From the NCBI GenBank assembly GCA_030635485.1, contig DAOVYS010000027.1, positions 1-17,623 of the forward strand: DNA of 17,623 nt. Reading direction: 5' to 3'. The stretch is from Pseudomonadota bacterium (GTDB lineage Bacteria > Desulfobacterota > Desulfobulbia > Desulfobulbales > DAOVYS01). A program made the translations under genes and the position numbers. A model generated the notes under the pieces. It was not told where the DNA came from. It did not search any database and was given only the letters and a program-made list of their open reading frames with translations. Below, piece by piece: positions 7,388 to 13,890 of the stretch (position 1 is the first letter of the stretch; every line of letters begins with the position of its first letter).

Positions 7388-7463
7388 TGTTACATTCAAA
7401 TCAAAAATCACGAACCAAAAATTCATATAATTCCTAATTCGTAATTCATAATTTATAAAAATT
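7388..7463. other. A/T-rich spacer with short GAATTA direct repeats
   Basis: Between cheW and cheD the minus strand reads several near-direct repeats of GAATTA/GAATTT (GAATTACGAATTAGGAATTA). I see no ORF and no strong hairpin. It may hold an internal promoter or simply be degenerate repeat sequence. Confidence 0.4.
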
Positions 7464-7464
7464 C

Positions 7465-7932
7465 TTACGCGGTCGTATCTTCAACAGCGTCCATAAGTTC
7501 GAGTTCCTCGGGACTCAACAGGCGGTCCATATCCAGAAGGATAATCATCATATCATCTCCCTTTTTTCCAACTCCTTTCAGGAATTCTTTTTGAAGGCCG
7601 GGCGGCATATATTCCGTTGTCTGAAAATCATCAGGTTGAATCTCAAGCACATCCGTGATCTCGTCCACAATGACTCCCATTATCCTGTCCGAAAGTTCCA
7701 CAACAATAATTACGTGAAACATCGTATATTCCACCGAAGGAAGTCGAAATTTCTCCCTTAAATCAAAAACAGGAAGTATGACCCCGCGCAAGTTAATGAT
7801 ACCTTTTACAAATTCCTGTACATGGGGTATCGGCGTAATATTCCGATAACTTAAGACCTCCTTGATCTTGTTTATTTCAATCCCGTATGTCTGCTCATTA
7901 AGAGCAAAGACAACATACTGATTTTCGCTCAT
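7465..7932 (-). CDS. cheW: Chemotaxis coupling protein CheW
   Basis: The product has 155 residues and is a single CheW domain. It starts QYVVFALNEQTYGIEINKIKEVL, has the conserved HVQEFVKGIINLRGVILPVFDLR core, and later IIVVELSDRIMGVIVDEITDVLEI. CheW links the receptor signalling tip to CheA at the cytoplasmic membrane. A short tail ending in LMDAVEDTTA follows the fold. The start ATG overlaps the receptor stop by one base (TAATG), and GAGGA sits just upstream inside the receptor gene, so the two genes are translationally coupled. Confidence 0.96.
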   Translation of the reverse strand: MSENQYVVFALNEQTYGIEINKIKEVLSYRNITPIPHVQEFVKGIINLRGVILPVFDLREKFRLPSVEYTMFHVIIVVELSDRIMGVIVDEITDVLEIQPDDFQTTEYMPPGLQKEFLKGVGKKGDDMMIILLDMDRLLSPEELELMDAVEDTTA

Positions 7933-10232
7933 TAGAATTCCTCAAATCCTTCTTCAAACTCATCTTTCAATAAATCAGTATCCAAGTCAATTACGGGTGA
8001 CTTGCCCATGAGATCCTTTCGCGGACTGGACAGCATTTTTTTAGACCGGCGATCCGTCTGTTCAGGCAATTTGATATTCCCGGTCTTCGGCGCCTCTTCC
8101 TTAAAAGAATCATGATCACCAAGTATAAACACCTCGCTAATCTCCTGGAGATATTCCGTATTCTCGCGTAATTTCTGAGTTTCCTGAGCAATTTCATCCA
8201 CAAAGGAGGCGTTCTTTTCATTCACCTCACAAATTTCCTGAGTTCCCCTGTTGATCTCTTCAATACCCGTGGCGCTTTCATCACTTTTGGAAGATACCTC
8301 ACCAAGCGCCTTTGACACCTCACCCGATGTCGTCATAATCTTTGAAAAACTATCCTGAAGTTGATCAACCCATTGCCCGGTCTTAGTCACGGTGCCCATG
8401 ATCTCCTTGACCAGGGACTGAATGTCCTTGGCTGAGGAAGAACTTCTCTTTGCAAGATTCCTTACCTCGTTTGCAACCACTGCAAAGCCCCTGCCCTGCT
8501 CGCCTGCCCGTGCCGCCTCGACAGCCGCGTTTATGGAAAGCAGATTCGTCTGAAATGTAATCTCATTAATAAGTTCCATCATTTCAACGATCTTCTGACT
8601 CGCATCAGACATCTCTATCATTGCCTGAGCCGTTTTCCGCACTATACCCCCTCCGCTCTCGGCCGTTGAAACAGCCTCCTTGGACAGAGAATCCGCGCGA
8701 CGCGTGGTTGCAAGGTTTTCCGCGGTATTTTGAACAAGTTCAAGAAGAGTACTGCTTATCTGTTCCATGGCCGCTGCCTGCTGCTGGGTCCGTTCGGAGA
8801 GATTCTGATTTGCATGGGATATATGGACTACCCCATTTGCTACGGGAACGGTATTTTTCTTGACCTGAGATATCAACTGGACAACCTTGTCCAATGTCTC
8901 GTTGAGCCTGTGTGTCATAAGGTCCATGACATCATTCTTGCCGGAAGGCACTCCCCTTCTGGTAAAGTCACCTTGACTCACTCTTCCAAGAACCTCGGAA
9001 AGTTCCTTGACCTGCTCCTCCATCGCGACTTTTGCCTCTTCCTCTTTTACGTAGGCCTCTTTAATCATCTTCTCGGCCCTTACTTCAGCAGTCAGGTCTC
9101 TGACAATCTCAAAAGCCCCAAGAACATTTCCTCTGGAATCCTTGAGTGCGGCGTAACTCGACATTACCGGTATCTCATGCCCATGAGTATCCTTAATCGT
9201 CATCCGCTTCCCGATAGTGGATCTGCCCTCGGAAAGCGCGAGCTTCAAAGAACATTCGGAACACCCGTCGCTCTGAAACATATCGTAACAGAACATGCCT
9301 AGACATTCTTCTCTGCTCCTGCCGGTGATCCGGCATGCCGCACTATTGATAAAGGTCACCTTCATGTCCGAATCCACCGTAAAAAAAGGCTCGGAAATGC
9401 CTAGTTTCAAACTGTTGGCATACTCCATGCGGTCGCGTATGCTCTGGACCATTTCATTAAAATTGTTGGTCAACCTTCCGATGGAATCCTCATTGTCGTC
9501 ATAAAACATTTCAACATCCACGTTACCCGCGGCGATCTGATCCGTCTTATCTCTTAAAGCCTGGATTCTCTTTGAAACCAATCGTGAAAACAGAAAATTA
9601 AGAATCAAAACCACTCCTATAAGGGTGATTATATTTTGGAGAACAAGACTCTTGCCCGTGTTTCGGATGGAAATAAGCACGTCCTTGACCGACTGCTTTA
9701 CAACCATGGAGCCAAGCACTCTTCTGACGGAACCGTGACAATGATAACATGACGGCTCGTTCAATATAGGCCTGATTGTCACGAGAAATGGATCATCGCC
9801 TTCATTGTCCCTGTACGAAATATCAGGCGTCTTACCGGTTGCAAGCGCCCTGGAAAGCGCCAGACGCGACTTCTCACCGAACAGGAATTCATCCATACTC
9901 CTGTGCTTGCTTGCATTAACCGAACTATATATAACGAGTCCATTAAAATCAGAAATAAAGACCTCCACGCCTTCCATATGTTCGCCAATGCCCTTCAGCA
10001 TCTCCCACACGGTCATCTCGTCCGCGATAGACATGGGAAACTTCATGGCGCTGTAAGTGTTTTCAAGCATACGGCCTGAAAACTCAGTAGCCTGGACCAT
10101 TGCGGTTTTCTCGTTAAAATCGAGGCTCTGATGGAGACTGTAGCCTGAGAAAAGGCCCATAACCGTAATTGTCACAACAAAAAACTTAGCCCGTATACTG
10201 GACTTCTTCCAAAGAGATCTCATTATATTCAT
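7932..10232 (-). CDS. Methyl-accepting chemotaxis protein with periplasmic c-heme motif and cytoplasmic PAS
   Basis: The product has 766 residues. In order: TM1 about 17-34; a periplasmic sensor of about 160 residues with a c-type heme motif CYHCH (162-166) close to the membrane; TM2 about 196-216; HAMP about 217-270; PAS about 280-385 with a cysteine cluster C310, C315, C324, C327; a coiled segment; and an MA signalling domain with its hairpin tip near 560-585 (NAAVEAARAGEQGRGFAVVANEV). The heme-sensor layout resembles Desulfovibrio DcrA and the c-heme PAS-type sensors of Geobacter (established families), so redox or oxygen/ligand sensing is likely. I prefer the ATG at 10232 with GGAGG 7 nt upstream over the GTG at 10235. 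The C-terminus ends EEGFEEF, not the enterobacterial NWETF docking pentapeptide. The gene lies 15 bp after the cytochrome gene. Confidence 0.95.
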   Translation of the reverse strand: MNIMRSLWKKSSIRAKFFVVTITVMGLFSGYSLHQSLDFNEKTAMVQATEFSGRMLENTYSAMKFPMSIADEMTVWEMLKGIGEHMEGVEVFISDFNGLVIYSSVNASKHRSMDEFLFGEKSRLALSRALATGKTPDISYRDNEGDDPFLVTIRPILNEPSCYHCHGSVRRVLGSMVVKQSVKDVLISIRNTGKSLVLQNIITLIGVVLILNFLFSRLVSKRIQALRDKTDQIAAGNVDVEMFYDDNEDSIGRLTNNFNEMVQSIRDRMEYANSLKLGISEPFFTVDSDMKVTFINSAACRITGRSREECLGMFCYDMFQSDGCSECSLKLALSEGRSTIGKRMTIKDTHGHEIPVMSSYAALKDSRGNVLGAFEIVRDLTAEVRAEKMIKEAYVKEEEAKVAMEEQVKELSEVLGRVSQGDFTRRGVPSGKNDVMDLMTHRLNETLDKVVQLISQVKKNTVPVANGVVHISHANQNLSERTQQQAAAMEQISSTLLELVQNTAENLATTRRADSLSKEAVSTAESGGGIVRKTAQAMIEMSDASQKIVEMMELINEITFQTNLLSINAAVEAARAGEQGRGFAVVANEVRNLAKRSSSSAKDIQSLVKEIMGTVTKTGQWVDQLQDSFSKIMTTSGEVSKALGEVSSKSDESATGIEEINRGTQEICEVNEKNASFVDEIAQETQKLRENTEYLQEISEVFILGDHDSFKEEAPKTGNIKLPEQTDRRSKKMLSSPRKDLMGKSPVIDLDTDLLKDEFEEGFEEF

Positions 10233-10247
10233 CACCCACCCTCCAAC

Positions 10248-10823
10248 TCAGTGAGAACCAGCATAAATTACCGGCTTATAGCGAAAGGACTGCACGCGGT
10301 CCTCGGTGTGACATCTCTTACAGATGTCCAGCGTCACCTCTCTTACGATCAGGTCCGGGTCTCCGTCCTCAGCATGGTGCATGCCGGGTCCGTGACAGAC
10401 TTCGCATCCGGCATTTTTCAAGTCCGGCGTCTGCTCTATGCTCACAAACCCGCCGGGTTGTCCATGTCCTGTTGTATGGCAATGATAGCAGCCATTTATT
10501 TCATCAGGAGTCAGACCCTTTTTCATCTTTTCCACGCTTTTAAATGATCTACTTTTTCTCGCATATTTTTGATAATTTTCATGCTGGGCCGGATGGCACG
10601 ATTTACAGGCGTTCAAACCTATATATCGATTAATCGACTTGTTCTGCGCCTCCACGGTCACCGGGAAAAAAATCAGCAGAATAAGACCCAGAAGAATCAG
10701 ATCAGTCGGCCGGCCAATTGCTCCAGCCTGCCCAAAGAGTAATTTCCAGACAGAAAACTCCCGCATTTTGCAACAAACCGCAACATCACGCCCCACCACG
10801 CCATTCCTTTTCTCGAATTTCAT
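10248..10823 (-). CDS. Exported tetraheme cytochrome c (cytochrome c554-like) in a chemotaxis operon
   Basis: The product has 191 residues with four CxxCH heme motifs: CKSCH (73-77), CYHCH (112-116), CEVCH (140-144) and CKRCH (168-172). Extra histidines that could be distal ligands are in TTGH, GMHH and the terminal GSH. The CHTTGHGQPGGF and CEVCHGPG blocks match the cytochrome c554 family. A hydrophobic segment at 41-54 with a VEA-Q site suggests export by a signal peptide with a long N-region, or an N-terminal membrane anchor. The ATG at 10823 has GGGGTGAG upstream, which supports it over an internal ATG at codon 20. The gene lies between cheA and the heme receptor, 15 bp before the latter. 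A periplasmic redox partner or co-sensor of the receptor is the natural inference; an unrelated electron-transfer role cannot be excluded. Confidence 0.93.
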   Translation of the reverse strand: MKFEKRNGVVGRDVAVCCKMREFSVWKLLFGQAGAIGRPTDLILLGLILLIFFPVTVEAQNKSINRYIGLNACKSCHPAQHENYQKYARKSRSFKSVEKMKKGLTPDEINGCYHCHTTGHGQPGGFVSIEQTPDLKNAGCEVCHGPGMHHAEDGDPDLIVREVTLDICKRCHTEDRVQSFRYKPVIYAGSH

Positions 10824-10843
10824 ATCTCACCCCTTACATCGAC

Positions 10844-10856
10844 TTACGAATCTTTG
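10844..10856. repeat. 13-bp direct repeat flanking the palindromic insertion (left copy)
   Basis: TTACGAATCTTTG here is repeated exactly at 11029-11041, where its complement encodes the last residues (KDS) and the stop codon of CheA. The two copies bracket 10857-11028, which contains palindromic repeat copy C. The pattern resembles a target-site duplication. Confidence 0.7.
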
Positions 10857-10897
10857 TTCCCATTCACCAAGGGTACGAACTTACGGGACCCCCGGCA

Positions 10898-11033
10898 CGT
10901 AAACGTTCACAGGTGCTGCAGCTGTACGTGATCAGGGTGACCGGCTATAGCTTAACTATGCCGGTCACCCTGATCACGCACCCCAAGGGCACTTCCTTCG
11001 GGCGTGCAGATGCAGTGCCTGTGAACGTTTACG
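10898..11033. repeat. Palindromic repeat family 1, copy C, overlapping the cheA stop
   Basis: The outer arms CGTAAACGTTCACAGG (10898-10913) and CCTGTGAACGTTTACG (11018-11033) are a perfect 16-bp inverted repeat, extended inward by about 14 imperfect pairs. Inside is a second, perfect 18-bp inverted repeat, GTGATCAGGGTGACCGGC against GCCGGTCACCCTGATCAC (about 10928-10976). Beside it is the family module GCACCCCAAGGGCAC with CCTTCGGGCGTGC (10978-11007), which can fold as another hairpin. The unit can thus form a three-way or cruciform structure. The cheA TAA is at 11029-11031, inside the right arm. Confidence 0.93.
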
Positions 11034-13152
11034 AATCTTTGAAAAAAATTTCCTCAAGACTTAAAAGATCAATCACCAGGGCCACTGAACCATCCCCCAT
11101 AATAGTTGCGCCTGTAATTCCTTGAACGCTGCGATAATTGGATTCCAGGCTCTTTACAACCACCTGGTAAGGATCCAGAATCTCATCAACACTAATCCCA
11201 TATCGTTTGCGGCCCGTATCAAAAAAGACAAGCGATGATCCTTCCAGCCCTCTTTCACCGCCGGACATTCCAAATACACGAGACAGATCAACAAGAGGCA
11301 CATATTCTCCCCTGAAACGATATACCTTTTCGTCCGCTCCAAAGCTCCTTAAACGAATTGCCTCAAACCCCAATGTGCCGATCACCTCAAGCAAAGGGAC
11401 AAGATACGAAATATCGTTAACTTGTACATGCAGAACCTCGGTAAGGGCAAATGTCAGAGGAATTGCCAGCGTAAACGCCGTCCCTTTCCCCTTCAGGGTC
11501 TCTACAAGAAGGGATCCGCCAAGCCGCTCAACCTCGGTCTTGACAACATCCATCCCGACTCCTCTTCCTGAAAGCGACGTCACCTCCGAAGCGGTTGAAA
11601 AGCCCGGATGGCACAAAAAATCAACAATCTTGTTATCGTCAACCACATCACCCGGCCGTACAATTCCCTTATCCAATGCCTTTTGATAAATCGCATCAAC
11701 ATCCAGCCCGCGGCCGTCATCTCTGATCTCAATTAAAATTTTTCCGGCCTTCCGGTATGCCTTGAACTCAATTACACCTTCTTCGGGCTTGCCGGCCGCC
11801 TTACGCTCTTCCGGTTTTTCTATCCCATGGCCCACACAGTTTCTGACCATATGTTTCAACGGATCGGTAACCGCCTCAATAACCTCTTTATCCATTTCCG
11901 TGCCCACACCGGAAAGACGCACCTTTATCTTTTTCCCCTGTTCATTGGCCGTATCCCTTGCAATCCTCTGAAACCGTCTGAAAGTTCCTTCAAGGGGAAA
12001 CATCCGGACGCTTGCAATCCGCTCCTGAAAATCCTGGTTTATTTTGATCAAATTTTCAAGTTCCTGCTCAATCTCACTCCAATAAACATCCACGCCTTTT
12101 GAAAACAGACTCTGCATTCGAGGAAGAGCGATCCCTATCTCTTCGGCCAGATTAACAAGGTAGTCAATCTTTTCCACATCAACCCTTATAGTGGTCTTGC
12201 GATAGGCATCGCGTGTCGCTTTCTGCTTTGATACTACCCGTTCAAGTACATCCTTGCCGATCTTTCCCTGTTCGACGAGGATCTCTCCGACCATTTTCTG
12301 TTGGCTCAAGGCATGATTCAGATCCTCGTCGGTTATTCCGCCCGTTTCAACAAGGACCTGCCCTATTGGAGTTTCAGGGTCGTCCAGACCAATTGTATCC
12401 ACGATCGGATCGGCAATTTCATTTATCGATATCTCATTCTCATCTTTAACAAACATGAAAACATCTTCAATAACATTAGCCGTTACGGATGTTTTCAGTA
12501 TTAGCTTCCACGAAATGTACATGTCAAACATATCCATCTCGTCATATGAGGGCAGTTCGGACAGATCAGCCGTAACTTCCAGACATTCACCGAATTCAGT
12601 GAGGTTCATGAGCAGCAGAATGGGATCCTGACCCGAAATAAAAAGATCTCCCCTGAAATGGATTTCTATGCTGTAAAAAACCGATTCATCCGGCGCATCC
12701 TGAGAAGGAGCCTCGTCGGTAGCTGCATCCTCTAAACCGCTTTTTTCTTCCCCGGAGACCGGCCCCGGGGAGAGAAACCGGTTAAGTCCGACCCTGCCTG
12801 CCTCAAGATCCTCGGAGGCGGCCACGGGCTCACCGCTGAGCCCCCTGTTAAGCATTTCACTGATAAAATCGACATTTTCAAGAAGAAGTGAGACAAGTGG
12901 GCCGGTGACCGGAACTTCATTACTCCTGACGCGCTCCAACAGATTCTCAATCATATGAATATATTTGGAGGCTACATCAAATCCCACCACCGCAAAACCG
13001 CTCTTCAAGGTATGAAAAACCCGGAACAGCTCTTCCACCTCAGGTCCGGAAACGGGCTCATCCTCAAGACGCAGCAGACACGCCTCCGCGGATTTCAGCA
13101 GGTCTTCCGTCTCGGCATGAAAAATTTTGGTGGTCTCGTCCTGTACGTTCAT
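11029..13152 (-). CDS. cheA: Chemotaxis histidine kinase CheA
   Basis: The product has 707 residues. HPt domain with phospho-acceptor H47 (FHTLKSGFAVVGF); an acidic linker; a middle domain about 150-250; two short repeats of the form GxxLVExGxI...Q (264-285, 289-311); dimerisation helices; an ATPase domain with N-box H434, N438, H442, G1 (RDDGRGLD), F-box (FLCHPGFST) and G2 (SGRGVGMD); and a CheW-like P5 domain to the end. CheA autophosphorylates and passes phosphate to CheY, CheB and possibly the downstream cyclase. The N-box aspartate of the usual NAxDHGIE is glycine here (G441). There is no fused receiver domain. The ribosome-binding site is weak (AGAG). The stop codon lies inside palindromic copy C, which separates cheA from the cytochrome gene. 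Confidence 0.96.
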   Translation of the reverse strand: MNVQDETTKIFHAETEDLLKSAEACLLRLEDEPVSGPEVEELFRVFHTLKSGFAVVGFDVASKYIHMIENLLERVRSNEVPVTGPLVSLLLENVDFISEMLNRGLSGEPVAASEDLEAGRVGLNRFLSPGPVSGEEKSGLEDAATDEAPSQDAPDESVFYSIEIHFRGDLFISGQDPILLLMNLTEFGECLEVTADLSELPSYDEMDMFDMYISWKLILKTSVTANVIEDVFMFVKDENEISINEIADPIVDTIGLDDPETPIGQVLVETGGITDEDLNHALSQQKMVGEILVEQGKIGKDVLERVVSKQKATRDAYRKTTIRVDVEKIDYLVNLAEEIGIALPRMQSLFSKGVDVYWSEIEQELENLIKINQDFQERIASVRMFPLEGTFRRFQRIARDTANEQGKKIKVRLSGVGTEMDKEVIEAVTDPLKHMVRNCVGHGIEKPEERKAAGKPEEGVIEFKAYRKAGKILIEIRDDGRGLDVDAIYQKALDKGIVRPGDVVDDNKIVDFLCHPGFSTASEVTSLSGRGVGMDVVKTEVERLGGSLLVETLKGKGTAFTLAIPLTFALTEVLHVQVNDISYLVPLLEVIGTLGFEAIRLRSFGADEKVYRFRGEYVPLVDLSRVFGMSGGERGLEGSSLVFFDTGRKRYGISVDEILDPYQVVVKSLESNYRSVQGITGATIMGDGSVALVIDLLSLEEIFFKDS

Positions 13153-13206
13153 CTCTAACCAATCACGGAGTCAAGTCAACCTTTACAACGGTTATCCATT
13201 AATATG

Positions 13207-13245
13207 AAAACGATCACAGATGCCGCAGATGCACGTGATCGTTTT
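13207..13245. repeat. Mini copy of palindromic repeat family 1 (cheY-cheA spacer)
   Basis: The arms AAAACGATCAC (13207-13217) and GTGATCGTTTT (13235-13245) are perfect 11-bp inverted repeats around a 17-nt loop. The left half and loop match the left arm of copy C (AAACGTTCACAGGTGCTGCA and onward) with about five differences over 31 bases. On the plus strand a T tract follows the stem. On the coding strand it could be a weak attenuator between cheY and cheA. Confidence 0.75.
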
Positions 13246-13248
13246 TAT

Positions 13249-13632
13249 TCATTTCAACCAGATAAGCCTCTTAATAGCCCACAACAACTGCTCGGGCTGA
13301 AACGGCTTAACCAGCCAACCTGCCGCGCCGGCCTCCTTCCCTTTTTTGATCATCGCGCTGTCTCCCTCCGTCGTCAGGACAAGTATCGGGATAAAACGAA
13401 AATCACTCTCCTTAACTTTTTTTATAAAGGTAAGGCCGTCCATTTTCGGCATATTGATATCTGTAATTATCAATGAGAGATTCTGCCCGTCGGCCCGAAT
13501 CTTTTCGAGCTTTTCCGTGGCATCCTGTCCGTCCACGGCATCGATCACATCATATCCGGCATTTTCAAGGCAAAAGGATATAGACGACCGTATGGTAGGG
13601 GAGTCGTCCACTGACATAATGCATTTATTCAT
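13249..13632 (-). CDS. cheY: Single-domain response regulator CheY
   Basis: The product has 127 residues, a bare receiver domain. Acidic pair D9-D10, phospho-acceptor D58 (LIITDINMPKMDG), T87/T88 in VLTTEG and K109 in LVKPF are all present. It is a diffusible phosphorylation output of CheA, for the flagellar switch or as a phosphate sink. It is the first gene of the chemosensory run, 96 bp before cheA, and is preceded by a 258-bp spacer with repeat copy B and A/T-rich sequence where the operon promoter should lie. I see no strong ribosome-binding site before the ATG at 13632. Confidence 0.95.
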   Translation of the reverse strand: MNKCIMSVDDSPTIRSSISFCLENAGYDVIDAVDGQDATEKLEKIRADGQNLSLIITDINMPKMDGLTFIKKVKESDFRFIPILVLTTEGDSAMIKKGKEAGAAGWLVKPFQPEQLLWAIKRLIWLK

Positions 13633-13675
13633 TTTTCTAAAAACCTGATTAAGAGGAGGGCAACTTGAATTTCAA

Positions 13676-13795
13676 GTAACTATTCGGCAGCACTCCATCT
13701 GCACGCGCCCAGCGAAAGTGCCCTTGGGGTGCACTGCCAAATATTTACATTCCGTGGTTTTTTAAAGTTTTTCGCACGTACCCCGAATATTTACA
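13676..13795. repeat. Palindromic repeat family 1, copy B
   Basis: The arms GTAACTATTCGGCAGCAC (13676-13693) and GCACTGCCAAATATTTAC (13731-13748) enclose one GCACGCGCCC...AAGTGCCCTTGGGGTGC module. A tract follows to 13795 that matches 2021-2070 beside copy A at about 90 percent, including GTGGTTTTTTAAAGTTTTTC. A small palindrome ACTTGAATTTCAAGT (13663-13677) adjoins on the left. The rest of the oleD-cheY spacer (13796-13890) is A/T-rich, with a perfect TTGCAAATTTTGCAA palindrome at 13859-13873 and no clear terminator. Confidence 0.85.
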
Positions 13796-13890
13796 ATTTC
13801 AAAGTACATCTTAATGTGTTTTGAAATAGATAGACTACCTTAAATAGATACAGGAAAATTGCAAATTTTGCAAAAAAATGTGTGTATATT

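Noticed and set aside
8730..9302. Plus-strand frame of 190 codons opposite the receptor gene
   Set aside because: It lies wholly within the conserved signalling and PAS coding region of the receptor and has no independent support.
13207..13245. Simple intrinsic terminator between cheY and cheA
   Set aside because: The stem is strong, but on the coding strand only four Ts follow and they belong to the stem. Its sequence matches repeat copy C, so a repeat origin explains it better, though attenuation is possible.
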